Assembly (NCBI GenBank): GCA_015143295.1
Contig: CM026563.1
Span: 186,001-250,000 of the forward strand
DNA: 64,000 nucleotides
Origin: Tetracentron sinense
Taxonomy: Eukaryota; Streptophyta; Magnoliopsida; Trochodendrales; Trochodendraceae
Reading direction: 5' to 3'
A model generated the notes under the pieces. The model saw only the letters and a program-made list of their open reading frames with translations, had not been told where the DNA came from and made no database searches. Both the position numbers and the translations under genes were made by a program. Positions 9,860 through 21,950 of the stretch are shown one piece after another (within the stretch, counting starts at the first letter, position 1; the number at the start of each line of letters is the position of its first letter).

Positions 9860-12340
9860 TTGCTTTTTTCTCTTATGCTATTTGGTGCTTCTATTTCTCT
9901 TTGCTCTCTATTCTTCATATCTCTCTTCTCCTTCATCATGTCTACTAAGGCTTCCCTAGAATTCGTTAGGGTAGGAGAGGAGGAAGTTAGAGCCCTGACT
10001 GAAGATGAGGCGAGTTGCACTGGTACCGCACCGTATCGTGCCTACATTGCAGAATCCTCCGCACTCTGTCAAAATCAACTAGAGTTTCTGAATCACTTCA
10101 GAACTCGTTTTGACTTCCCCTCTCACCTTCATCTTCATTTCAAAAGAGAAGACGCTTTCATTGATAAACGCTCTTTTGCTTGCACCGTTGTCTACCTCGC
10201 TCAACTCGAGGTTGGACTACGGTTTCCCTTGCATCCTGTTCTTGCTGATGTTCTCTCCACCCTCCAACTCGCCCCCGGTCAAATGCATCCCAATTTCTAT
10301 AAATATATGTCCATGATGATTAAATTCATCAATGACAGATATTTCATAGAGGCCCGACACCTTTTCCACTTCAGCCATGCTGTCAAATGTCGAGGTTGCG
10401 ATTGTTACTTTTATAACTATTTCTCTTGGAATAAAAAGCCATTGCACCCCGATCTCGTCTCTGGCATAACAAACGTAGAAAGAGATTGGAAGGCGACTCC
10501 TTTCATCGTCTCCGGAGGTTGGAAATTGGATACCTCCTCTGTTCCCAACATCTTTCAAGAGGCACCAGGTAACTAATTTCCGTTGTCATCTATCCTTTAC
10601 TCTTACGTTGTCATTGTCCGTTGTCTTTTGCTTGTCCTTTGTCTGATACTCTTTTGTCTCTTGCAGTTGATAAGAAGAAAATACCCTTCAAAAATCTTAC
10701 AGCAGAAGAACGTGTTCTCACAAACATCAAGAGAGAATGAGGAGGCAAATGCATTAGGTGGAAACCATTAGAGCCTGATACTTGGGGATTTGACAGTGTA
10801 CCGAACCCAACCCCTCCCACTGATCAAGGACAATAAGGTGCTTCCTCTTCTCATCCCATTGCCGAACCCACTGAGGAAGAAAAAGAGATGGCAAGCATCG
10901 ATCCTCCCCCACTTATCAGAAAGGCCATGTCTGCACACTCGATAATAGCTCTGTCTCCTCCACTTCCTTCAAAGAAAACTGAACCCACATCGGAAGCCGT
11001 AGCTGTGGAGCCAAAAAGAAAGAGGGTTTATACCCAGGCTGAGGTACAGGCCAAAAAGAAGAAGAAAGAAGAAAAGCGCTTTGAGAAAGGCAAGACCGTT
11101 ACCAAGATCGTGGCAATCCCCTCATCCCCTTCTCAAGTCTTCAGGGAGCCTGAAACCACAACGGAGCCCCTAGTAGTCAGCAATGTGCCTGCTAATACTT
11201 CACAAGCTGATCTTGCTCCCATTGCTCCAGCCGCTACCTCTGTTGCCCCTACCGCGACAACGGTTACTGCTGCCCCAGCATAACAGATGCTGGGCGCACT
11301 GGGAGGCCCTCCTGATTGGACCCTTGACTTCTCTAGGTACGGGCGACCAACCGTAACCGACTTTACGATGACAACGGACTCCGTGGCCTTAGCATTGACC
11401 TATGCCACAAGACTCCCCGCCGATATTGAATATGTCGAAAAGCTGTCCATCTCCGAGGTGAAACATGCAGTGTGCCGTGCCTCGCATCAGTTAGAGTTAT
11501 TCCGTTGTTCCCTACTACATTGCTCTCTATACTCAACGGTATATTAATTTTACTTGTCTATATTCACAGCTGAATACTCTGGTTGCTGAAATGAATGCTC
11601 GTAGTAACTTCCGCTACAATTATCTCAAAGAGTCAGTGGAGTTCTGGAAAGGAAGGGTCAATACCGTCGAAGAATCCCTTATCGAGGAGAGGAGATTAGA
11701 TTTTAATCTGTCACAAGCTCTCTTCGATAGGCGATGGGCAGAAGACAAACTCATCACTGCCCAACAGTCGCAAGAAAAAGCCCAAGAAGAAGCTCGGATA
11801 GCAAAAGAAAGTGAAGAGAAGGCAAAGGAAGAGGCTGAACGCGCTGTTCTCCGAATCAGTGAGCTGGAGGTCATATCCCAGACACTGGAAAAGCAGCTCA
11901 AGGAAGCTAAAGCAACGAAAGCAGCTCTTACACAGGAGCTTGGAGAAGCCCGAAAGGTCGCCAAAACTATAACTGCTGACCTTCAGAGGCACTACCAAAC
12001 GCAGATGGACAGACTACTGGATGAAGACAGAGAAGAGACTGAGAAGGAACTGTTGATTATGCTCCGCTGACAAGGGAGATTGAAAGATGACAACGAAGAG
12101 GATGTGACCACTCAATCCGAGTTCCAAAGCAAGGACATTGTCAATCTGGATGACGAGCTTGAAGTCGAAGGAGTTGAGAAAGCACTTCCCTTCGAAGGTC
12201 CTGCTCTTCTTAACTTAGAACTGCCTTCCGATCCTTCTACTTCCGGTGCACTTGCTGCTGCTGCCCCTTTGTCCGTTGTACTCCTTGACACCTCCGTTGC
12301 TGCTGAAGACACTATTGCTCGACTTCTGTTGTCTCTTTAA
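9860..12340 (+). pseudogene. Antisense ORF region of the Tat element (gypsy-type transposase N-terminal-like)
   Basis: It runs opposite to gag-pol, between integrase and the 3' LTR. The first open segment (9860-10576, internal Met at 9938) has the motif AQLEVGLRFPLHPVLADVL followed by LAPGQMHPNFYKYM, typical of the plant domain named 'putative gypsy type transposon'. A second open segment (11591-12070) is rich in Glu, Lys and Ala heptads and predicts a long coiled coil. Between segments lie short stretches with GT...AG borders such as 10569-10666. Such antisense ORFs are known from Tat elements (for example RIRE2 and Grande), and their role is not known. A plausible 3' end with AATGAATGAAA lies near 12410. 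Not intact as a single frame. Confidence 0.7.
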
Positions 12341-12419
12341 CCTTCTTGTCCCCGTTGTGTATTTCTTTCTTTTTGTCTTATAATGTACTCTGCCCAGCAA
12401 TGAGTTTTTAATGAATGAA

Positions 12420-13150
12420 ATCTCTTTTGCTCTTGTCGTTTGTATTTTAACTCAGTCTTGAAGCACAAAGAATAAGGAACTCATACAGAACACATACACA
12501 AGGAATAACATAAGTAAACATAATTCTGACAAGGCAGAGAACACATGATAGAATACAAAAAATAAAAACGTCATTCTGAGAACCGCACTGAAATGGATTT
12601 AGACACTAGTCAAATTTGTAGCAATAAGCATATTGAAAAGATCATTGATACTGGCCATACTTATAATGCAAATTCATATAAAAAAAATGTATCTAAGATG
12701 CAACATTGTGTAGCACATTGTGAATGCAATCTGACAAATAAAATTTCATAAGATGAACTAAATGTGACTTAGGATGAGACACTTTGCTCAGAAGATGTCA
12801 TTATGATAAGCCATTGGTTTGCTCAGATGATATCCTTGGGATAAGCCACTTGTGTCTCGTTGTAAGTATGCTGTTCACATGAAAATTTATTTGAGTTTGC
12901 AAAACATTCACGATGATTATATGATTATTTGCTTAAATGATTATATGAACAAACTCAAACATATAAGCAAAAGAACTCGTTGTGTAACTTAAACTTCTAT
13001 TGAAAGAATTGTCTTAAATTCATAATGTTCCAGGATTTGTGGATTATAATACCTTGTAAATCTTTAAGATAACATACTCTAGGACTCCCTAATCGATTTA
13101 CAATATAAGGTCCTTCCCAATTAGGTCCTAACTTTCCACTATTAAGCTAT
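12420..13150. other. AT-rich spacer between antisense ORF and integrase
   Basis: No coding signal on either strand. It presumably holds the 3' ends of both the sense and antisense transcripts of the Tat element. Two short direct repeats of a GATAAGCCA block occur at 12809 and 12851. Confidence 0.5.
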
Positions 13151-13158
13151 TTCGTATT

Positions 13159-15200
13159 TTAGAATACTTTTCGAAGGACGAGATCTCTGACCTGAAGGAC
13201 TCTCCGTTGTACTTTTTGATTATAAGCTTTCCTTAATCGCTGCTGATACCTTCCCATTTGAATGCTGGCATTTTCATGTTTTTCTTCTAGTAAGTTAAGA
13301 TGAATGGTCATGAGCTCAGTGTTTTTGTCCTTCTCTCCTGCTTTCTTCTTGTTGTGCCAAGAACGCATTGTGGGCAGACTGATCTCTGTAGGAATAACAG
13401 CTTCCATTCCATACGCTAAGGAGAAAGGTGTTTCATTTATAGGACTTCTTGGCATTGTCAAATATCCCCATAATACGTTGTGCAGTTCATTGGTCCACTT
13501 CCCTTTAGAATCTTCCAGTCTTCTCTTGAATGCGTTCAGAATATTCTTGTTAGCTGTTTCGGCCAGACCATTCCCTTGAGGATAATAGGATGATGAGAAA
13601 ATGTGCTTGATCTTAAGTTCTTTACAAAATTCGGCGATAATTCGTCTTGTAAATTGCTTCCCGTTGTCAGAGATGATGGATTGAGGTATGCCAAACCTAT
13701 AGATGATATGCTCTCAAATGAATTTCTTCACTTCCTGTTCTCTAATACGGGCAAAGGGGACAACTTCAATCCAACGAGAGAAATAGTCAGTTGCTACTAA
13801 GAGAAAGATTAAATTTCTTGAAGCTTTGAGAAAGGGTCCCACAATATCAAGCCCTCAATGAGCAAATGGCCAAAGCTGGGACACGGTGTTGAGCTCTTGA
13901 GCTGGAGCATGGATTAACCGAGCATATCGTTGACATTGGTTGCACTTTACATATTTCTGGCATGGTTTAAAATATCGATACGTATCGACTGATACGGGCC
14001 GATACGTATTCTATTTGGAGCTACCCGATACACTGGTACGCTGGAAAAAAAACTCTAGTGTATCGGGCCGATACAGGCCCGATACAAGGATTATTCAGTT
14101 ACTTTTTTTTCTCCTTCCATTTACACTAGAATCCACAACACAGACCTAATACACAACTTATTTATATAAAATATTATTTAAGTAAATGATTTTATTTACA
14201 TTTACTTTAGATATTCATATGTAAATAAGGTTATCCTCCTATTTGAATTTAATAAAAATTATCCTGGATACAAATTCCTAAAGAATAAAAATCAATTTTC
14301 CAGTTCAAGAACAAAACCCACTTTTTAGCGCCTTTCAGGGATTGAGTTAGAATTTCAACTTCCAAGTGATAAGAGTATTTATCAAATATTAAAATTTCTT
14401 AAATTCTATTATATAAAAAATCACCAAAACCCAAAAGTTTGGCAAACAAAGTCTCGTATTTTAGTCTTAAAAAATGTTTTCATCTATAGGGTCAAAAAGT
14501 CAATTAACAGTGTAACAGTTCAGTAGAAAAAGACTTATATTAAGCTTAAAATTTAGGGTAGTAATTCAATACATTCTTATTTTAAGGTTTTAAAATCTAA
14601 ATTTTTTTATTCTTTTAAGTGACTATGTTTTGTAGTTTCATACATTGCATTCACGCAATTTTTAACTTATAAAATTGTTAACTCTTATATGCATGGTTAT
14701 AAACATAGCTGGAGGCTTATATTTTGTTTGTTTTTAGCTTATATTTACATTAAAAGAAGTTGTATGCAAGATATCTAAGTTTTTCCTTGCGTATCCAATC
14801 ATTTCTTGGCGTGTCCTAATTTTTTCTGCCGTATCCATCCGATATGGTCCGATATGCCAATACGTATCTTGTTTTGGATTTACCGATATGACACCCGATA
14901 CCGATATTTCGAATCATGATTTCTGGGCATCAGTTTGCATATAAGGCCAAAAGTAACCTTATCCTAAAGCTCAGTGAGCTATTATCCTTCCCCCAGAATG
15001 AATGCCACAAATACCTTCACTAAGCTTAGCAAGAATCCTTTCATCATCTACAGGATGAACACACTTCAGTAGAGGACCCCCGAAAGATTTCTTGTATAGC
15101 TCTCCTCGTACCAAGATATAACGTGGTGCTTTGTACTGGATATGTCTCGACTCCTTCGCGTTGATAGGGAGAGCTCCATCTTTCAAATATGCAGCCAATC
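13159..15200 (-). pseudogene. Tat integrase, interrupted by a hAT-like element
   Basis: On the - strand the upstream part (15200-14930) holds the region before the zinc-binding domain (IQYKAPRYILVRGELYKKSF) and reads into GYFWPYMQTDAQ. After the insertion it resumes with YVKCNQCQRYARLIHAP, the CxxC part of the HHCC finger. The C-terminal end (13159-13461) shows TPFSLAYGMEAVIPTEISLP, typical of Tat integrases. It would join element cDNA to the host genome. Broken. Confidence 0.85.
13961..14918. mobile_element. Non-autonomous hAT-like DNA transposon (copy 2)
   Basis: The 958-bp insertion in the Tat integrase is flanked by an exact 8-bp duplication ATTTCTGG (13953-13960 and 14919-14926). The ends are inverted repeats: CATGGTTTAAAATATCG on the left and CATGATTCGAAATATCG on the right (reverse complement). 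Subterminal zones carry many GATACG/CGTATC and GATATGG motifs, which could be transposase-binding sites by analogy with other hAT elements. The middle is AT-rich without coding potential. It is the same family as copy 1, and younger than the Tat element. Confidence 0.8.
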
Positions 15201-15207
15201 CTGTCAT

Positions 15208-17290
15208 CTAGCTCGGAATAGGATTAATAATGAACATTTCTCGTCGTGGTTGACATTCGATTGAAGGATACTCCTTGTACTCCATAAGGATTGTTTTGGG
15301 CTTATCAGACTGCAACATGGAAGCAAGGTAGGATAAAGCGTCAACATGTCTGTTATCATCTCTTTGGATATGCTTGATCTCAACAACGGTAAATGTCTTG
15401 TACTGAGTATGGATAAGAGCAACATATTGTCTCATCCGATCATCTTTACATTCATAGACACCATTCACCTGATTCACCATGAGCTGTGAGTCATAGAACA
15501 CTCTTAACTTAGTGATCCTCAAATCATGTGCACTTTGCAACCCTAGTAGCAATGCTTCATATTCAGCTTCATTGTTAGAGGCAGCAAAACCAAGACGCAC
15601 CATCTTCTGGATTTTTATGTTCTCCAGACTAATGAACACAACACCAAGCCCTAAACCGCTAGAGTTGGAAGATCCATCTACATACAAGGCCCAATCATTC
15701 CACGCTGCTAGTTTGTCTCCGTCTTGTTCAACGTTTCCATTGTCTACCTCGTCTGGGAGCTCATGAAGATCTGGATTTACTTCCACTTCAGCTTCTTCTA
15801 CGGGGAAATCAGAGAGAAAACTTGCCATAGCCTGTCCATTCTCTGAGATTCTTGCTTGATATTGGATGTGATATTCACTGAGTGTCACAACCCATTTTGA
15901 CATCTTTCCCGCCAACTCGGGTCGTCCCAACACAATTTTCAAGGGGTACGTTGTGATGACAATGATAGTATGAGTATGAAAATAAGGATGAAGCTTTTCA
16001 GCAGAAAAAACAAAAGCAAGGCCTACCTTTTCGAGCTTGCTGTAATTAGATTCCGCTTTGAGAAATGTTTTACTGATAAAATATATAGGCTTCTCAGTGC
16101 CATCAGAACTCCTGAGCAGGATAGAACCAATAGCTTGCTCTGAGACGGAGGGATATAGATACAATACTTCACCAGGCTCAGGAACTGAGAGAAGGGGAGC
16201 AGAGCCCAAATAATCTTTTAAGGTAGCGAAGGCTTGAGAACACTCCGAAGTCCACTTGAATACTGAATCCTTCCTTAGTAGCTCGAAGAGAGGTTTGCAA
16301 CGATCAGACAATTTTGAGATAAAGCGGTTGAGTGCAGCAATACGTCTTGTTAATTTCTGAATCTCCTTCGTCTTTGGCTCCGGCATGTCCAGCAAAGCAC
16401 AGATTTGAGTTGGATTAGCCTCAATTCCACGCTGACTCACAAGGTAACCCAAGAATTTGCCAGAAGTAACCTTAAACATACATTTTTCTGGATTCAACTT
16501 TAAATTAAAAGCTCGGAGAATAGAGAAAGGTTCAGTGAGATCTGCCACAAGGGTACTTTGCACTCGACTCTTCACCACAATGTCATCGATATATACTTCT
16601 ATTGTTTTGCCCAGCATCGGACCAAACATTAGGTTTATCAAATGTTGATAAGTGGCACCAGCATTCTTCAAACCGAAAGGCATAACACGATAACAAAACA
16701 GGCCACGCTCTGTAATGAAAGTAGTCTTCTCTTGATCTTCTTCAGCCAGAAGAATCTAGTTATAGCCCAAATAACTATTCATAAAGGATAACATTTCATG
16801 GCCAGCAGTGGCATTGATAAGTCTATCAATTCTAGGGATGGAAAAATAGTCTTTGGGCGAGCTTTATTGACACCAGTGAAGTCAATACAAACTCTCATTT
16901 TTCCATTCTTCTTAGGTACAACCACCCCGTTTGCTATCCAGTCGGGATAATGCACTTCTCGAATAAACCCGTGCTGGATGAACTTGTCAATTTCCTCGTT
17001 AACGGCACCATGATTGGCTAGGGCAAGTCTCCGAGGCTTCTGCTTGACTGGGGGGGGGCAATATGATCAACATTGAGATGATGACAGATGATACCTGGGT
17101 TGATCCCTGTTATGTCTTTGTGCGACCAGGCAAAGACATCGAGGTTTTTCTTTAGAAAGTCCAACAATTCCACCTCTTCTCCTGTTGTTAAGCTTGTCCC
17201 GATCTGCAACACCTTCGGCTTCTTACCCGTTCCCAAATTGACAGCTTTCGTAGGCTCAACAGATGATCTCCACAACGCCTCCTCCTAGCT
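15208..17290 (-). pseudogene. Tat reverse transcriptase, RNase H and second RNase H-like domain
   Basis: The 491-codon open segment 15208-16683 begins at MPFGLKNAGATYQHLINLMF and contains the RT active site VYIDDIVVKS. Next come the connection domain (FLGYLVSQRGIEANP), the gypsy RNase H and then a second RNase H-like domain (WALYVDGSSNSSGLGLGVVF, then NNEAEYEALLLGL). That extra, archaeal-type RNase H is the diagnostic mark of the Tat clade. 16690-17290 holds the RT N-terminal part (VFAWSHKDITGINPGIICHH). Broken near its start. Confidence 0.9.
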
Positions 17291-17466
17291 CTCATCCACA
17301 ACGGACCCGACCTGTAATTGCTATTTAAGCACAAGGGGTGAAGCGAAATCGCACTTCTAAGACGCCAACTGGTCTCCCCTGATCTCCCTAGGTCTGTCCT
17401 GAGTAGGATACTTTAATACTTGATAGTAAGAAGGAACAACTTTCATCTCGTGGGTCCACCATCGCC

Positions 17467-18084
17467 CTAAAATTGTGTTGTATGGAGACGGGCATCAAGA
17501 ACGGAGAAGCGCGTTTGCAAGATAACGAGTCCAGCCACAACCGACAGGACGCTATCTCCCACAGGTTTCATCGAGTTGCCATCAAAGCCAAACAACAGGG
17601 TCTGAGCAGGGATAAGAGCAACTGGATCTAACTTCATCTGAGTGAAAGCATGGAGATAAAGAATATCTACCCCACTTCCTGAATTTACGAGCACCTTCTT
17701 GATGTCGAAGTCTCCGATCCGTATGGTGAGAACTAGAGCATCATAGTGAGGTCTGACCACTGTCGTCATATCGTGATCAGAGAAGGTAAGCGCTTGCTCG
17801 ATGCCCCTTGCTGCTGACTGCACCTGGCACACTTCGGTCATATGAGACAACTTCCTTGCCTTGGTCCTGAACTCCTGCTCCAAGTCTACCACCGGCGTCC
17901 GCGCACGATGGATGACATTGATAGTTCCCATAGACGCTCCTCCTCGTCCTCCTCCGTTGGTGCTTGGATTATTTGAAGGTCCTTCTGCATGGGGCTGAGT
18001 TAGCGGTTCCCTAGTATGCACTGTACCACCATTGCTGGAATCCAAATACTCCCCCAAGTAGCCCTCCTGGACTAGCCTCTCCAA
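17467..18084 (-). pseudogene. Tat aspartic protease
   Basis: Contains IKKVLVNSGSGVDILYLHAF, where the family normally shows D-S/T-G, within a context typical of Tat protease (HDMTTVVRPHYDALVLTIRI upstream). It lies between gag and RT on the - strand. Confidence 0.8.
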
Positions 18085-18119
18085 ATATTACCTCAAGATG
18101 CGACAACGGTTAGTTAGAT

Positions 18120-19742
18120 GATCGCGACACTTGTGATAATGACAATACTCATGTGCCCGTGGTCCCGATGTGACATCTTGAACAGCTCGGGCAGGCTACT
18201 CGAAGTATGGCTGATCCTCCATAGACTTCATGATGGTCGCCAGACTGACCGTAAAATTAGTGTGGTTAGTTCGGGCTGCGAAAGGGCGCCTCCCCATCGC
18301 CTGATTGCCTCTCTCCTGCTTATTCTAGGGCTGCTCATAACGAGGCCGATAAGGTCGCCTCTCTGATTGCTGCTGGTATTGCTGAGTATTAGATGAAATA
18401 GGACGCTCATCTGTCCTGCTTTGCTGTCGGTTCTGATTGGAATTTCCTACATACGGTCGCCAAACCGGCTGATCCCGTTGAGTTATGTACACCACTTTCT
18501 CCCTCCTCTTTAGGTGGTGAGTCCTCAGATGATGAAGATTTATACCTTTGCCTTTTCTCCTTCCTCTTTGATGAAGATGACCGACTTGCTCTTTCCACAA
18601 CATTCACTCCCCTCGCCTTTGGCCGTGGTACAATTAAGATATCATCTTCATATCTCCCCGTACTTAGCAGCGTGAACCAGCATATCATCCAGCTTGACAG
18701 GATAGTCGAGAGCTAGAGATTTGTAGAGCTCGGAATGTTTGGGGATGACATTCTTGAAAGCAGCTGTGCAACTCCCATCATCAATCTTGTCGATGCCGTG
18801 GACTTCATTAATGAAGCGCGGAATGAACTCCCTCAGAGATTCTATTGGCTTCATCCTTAGAGCAAAGAGAGAATCTGCACCTGCTTTTTTCTTTTTATTG
18901 ATAATAAATTGATCAATAAACACTGACATGAGCTCGGAGAAGCTTTTGATTGAGCCAGGGGGCAGATTACGGAACCACCTTGATGCTGCTCTAGACAAGC
19001 TGTTAGGGAAGACTTTGCAAAAAAGATTATCATCCGGATTACGAAGAGCCATTGCATGCTCGAAGTCGAACAAATGTTCCTTCGGACCAGTTTTTCCCGT
19101 GAACATGGAGAAATTTGGTGTCATGAATTGGGAGAGAGTATACGACTGATTGATTGCATCCGAGAAAAGAGAGTTCTCAACGTTGTCCTTAGCTGTCTGA
19201 GTAAAGTGATCAGAAGTGCCTCCTTTCATGCTCTTGACACGAGCACTGATCATGGCCTCCACCTCTTTGGACGTAATCCAGGCCCTCTGATTTCCAACAT
19301 GTGCTTGAGTGTTAGGCTCCTTCGCATCACATCCTCGTGGTTCCTCTTGAACCCTATCTTCTCGTAGCTCGGCGCGATAAAAAGAATCCCGTTGATCAGC
19401 ACGAACTTGACTCCGCTGTCCATCAAGAACAGATGGAGACAGGGGTCGAAATGTACCATCAGCAGGAGGAATAAGTACAAATCTAGTCTCACGATTCTCT
19501 TGCAATGGCGGGGATACTGGCCGTGCTGCTGCTACTCCTGAGGGGGAACAGGAGAAGTCGAGCTGACGTCTTGACGAAGGCCTCTGAGGTGGCCTCTCAT
19601 CTACTTCAAGTCTACTGTGCTCGAAAGCATCCAATCTCTCCTGCGCCTGATGTTGCCTGGTGATATGGTCCAAGGTAGACTGCTGCCTCTGCAACATCAA
19701 CAAAAATCGATCTGTGGAAGAAGAAACATTTGAGGGAGACAT
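18120..19742 (-). pseudogene. Tat gag
   Basis: The open segment 18648-19742 starts MSPSNVSSSTDRF and has the retrotransposon gag core FSMFTGKTGPKEHLFDFEHA, then LSRAASRWFRNLPPGSIKSF and RFINEVHGI. It forms the particle shell. The C-terminal part (18120-18690) is basic and Ser/Arg rich. Truncated and frame-broken toward its C-terminus. Confidence 0.85.
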
Positions 19743-19902
19743 TATTCCCTTAGGCTGCCCAGAAGATTACCCAATTCTTGGGATGAAAGTTTGCATCACA
19801 GCAGATGCAAAGGGAGTGGTCTGAGGGGTTTGATTCTCATGCACAGGCACAGGAGTTTGATAAGTCATGGTCAAAGAGCAAAGGGAGGTTCGTTTATGAG
19901 TT

Positions 19903-19921
19903 TCTCACAGACGACGCCAAT
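19903..19921 (-). promoter_or_regulatory. Primer binding site of the Tat element
   Basis: On the - strand, TTGGCGTCGTCTGTGAGAA sits three bases inside the 5' LTR. It resembles the TGGCGCCGTCTGTGGGAA site common to plant Tat-type elements. Confidence 0.75.
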
Positions 19922-19923
19922 TT

Positions 19924-20680
19924 TGAAGTGTAAATTTCCGGGAAAGCCATGCGTCAGCAACTGCTACAGGTACTCTGGTATACTGGTAGAAGGTTGAAGT
20001 TGAAGGGTGTATTACCCTGACCTGTACTCCGATGCCAAAGTGTAGAAGATGATGAATAGTAAGAAACACATAAGTAAGAGGGAAAGAGCTGAAATTTTTT
20101 GATCTTTATGCACTGGGTTTCTAGGGGTATTTATAGATTTAGTCGGATGCCCATGGATGGTCATAGATGCCCATACCACGTGCTATAAACTCATTACCAA
20201 ATATGTCAGACAGATTTGGTACCTTACGTGTCACACGTGGGAGCCTACTATTAGTTTAGTCGGTTTGGTTTGACAGCACGCAAAAGTGACTAGCATTAAA
20301 TGCCAAGACAGTGCTTTTCACCTACTGTCAGAGTAGAACAATCAACTCCTGACCACTTCCTCATACGAGTCAATCTCGTTGTTGACTCAAGCTCGGGTTT
20401 GTTGTATATGCGTTAAAACGAGATTCGATATGCTTATCCTGAAGACAACGGATACGTTGTGCTCATGACAACGAATACGTTGTCGAGAGTACAACGGGAA
20501 CGTTGTTCACAAGAAAACGGGTACGTTGTGAAATATACAACAGGAATGTTATAAATCAGACAACGGATCATTCCTCTATTTTAATCACGTGATCCACGTG
20601 TCACCCATCAGTGATCATAACAACGAAAACTAGCTCGTGTCACCCAACACTGATCAATTTTACGAATTTTATCCTTTACA
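19924..20680 (-). repeat. 5' LTR of the Tat element
   Basis: 757 bp, starting TGAAGTG and ending TTTACA in + orientation, next to GTAGC at 20681. Compared by eye with 8379-9255 it shows about 18 differences over the first 400 bases. Confidence 0.9.
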
Positions 20681-21010
20681 GTAGCCAAGAGAGTATCTTG
20701 AGATGGATAAAGAAAATAAGATTAGAAATGAGTGCATTTGAGAGGCTCTTATAGGTGATAGATCAGAGAGATTCAATTGAGATGGTTTGGACATGTTTAA
20801 TACCGCTAATGGCTCCAATAAGAAGTGAATTGATTCAAGATGACGAAGCTAAAAAGTTGGAGAAGGCAAAAAATAACGTGGATAGAATTAGCGAGGAAAG
20901 ATTGATAACACAAAACGGAATGACAGAACAAGATTTATGTTGCTGACCCAAATATTTGAGACAAGGCATTGACAATGATGGATGAAAAAAATGAGGAAGA
21001 AAAATTTAAA
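20681..21010 (+). mobile_element. LINE reverse-transcriptase C-terminal fragment
   Basis: In shifting frames the sequence encodes KIRNECI and, about 20 codons later, LRWFGHV, the signature pair of plant non-LTR elements downstream of the RT domain. The Tat element inserted into this relic (GTAGC duplication). Several frameshifts and stops: LRWFGHV is followed at once by a stop, and NECI by a stop. Old and fragmentary. Confidence 0.65.
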
Positions 21011-21950
21011 TTTGGGCATGAAAGTGAGGAGTTGGGGGTGTCGCAAAGCTCTTTGTTCTTACATTATGCTTGCTCACAAGATTTCATGATGCAATTTTCT
21101 TTGAAGCTAGTCTAATATTAGTTATTTATTTGTTTACTTGGTTTCTTTTTGTCCTGCTATCGGAGGACGACATGCTTTATTCAAAGAGTTGTGTGCCATG
21201 GAATTAGAGGACATTAGAAAACCTAATTAGAAGTGAAAATTAGGGAAGAAAATGTAAAATGCAATCAAAATAGTAAATAGAAAGACTTATAAAAATCAAA
21301 GATCTTATTTTCACTGGGAAGGAACAAATTTTCAAATTTACATTGTACTGCAAAACATATAAAATAAAGTCTTGTAATGGACTATTTTAATCCAGTTATT
21401 TTGGGACATTAAAATGCAAGTTTTATCTATTATAATGGACTTATTATGATCCAGTTATTTCAAAAGGGCATTAAACAAAATATGAAATCTTCTCTTCTTT
21501 GATGAAATTATGTAAAAGTGGATGTGAGTATGCCTTCTTGTAGATAGCAGAGTGATTCTTGGTTTGAAAAGCTGGCCACCTAAACAGCTAGATGCTGCTG
21601 ATTTCATTCGACTTTTGAAAAGAGGAGGTAGCATAGTAGTACAATTGACCAGTCCATAAGTTGCATGTAACGCGCTTGAATTAAGTCATGTGGAAAAAGA
21701 CGTATACTTCATTTGTGCTAGGCCAAAAAGAGGCTTGAAAGGTTTGAGTATTCAGGTCCTAGCCGATGCCTATCCTTAGGTGCAAGGAAGGATCAAGGGC
21801 CCACCTTTTGACACTTTCAGCATTCATTCTATGTATATGCTTGTTTTGAGTCTTTTGACATCATTCAAGGCCCAAATATCAGTAATTCTCTTTTCTTAAT
21901 GGAATATCAATAAGAGGATTTGTTCATTTTTCATGGTTATCACTTATGCA
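21010..21950 (+). other. No clear gene; one weak exon-like stretch
   Basis: Mostly AT-rich noncoding DNA. 21546-21639 reads openly as SRVILGLKSWPPKQLDAADF and is preceded by TTCTTGTAG and followed by GAG|GTAGC, so it could be an exon or an exon relic. No partner exon was found and the family is not recognised. Confidence 0.3.

Larger units (their letters stand above)
8379..20680 (-). mobile_element. Tat-lineage Ty3/gypsy retrotransposon with both LTRs
   Basis: Exact borders: a 5-bp duplication GTAGC at 8374-8378 and 20681-20685, LTRs starting TGAAGTG and ending TTTACA, and a primer site resembling TGGCGTCGTCTGTG next to the 5' LTR. Internal order on the - strand is gag, protease, RT-RNase H, a second RNase H-like domain and integrase. 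Between integrase and the 3' LTR lies an ORF region on the opposite strand. The extra RNase H and the antisense ORF are Tat-lineage traits. The LTRs differ by roughly 4-5% by eye plus one tandem duplication, which suggests an insertion on the order of one to a few million years ago, depending on the rate assumed. Coding parts are broken at about ten or more places, and a hAT-like element interrupts integrase. Confidence 0.9.
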
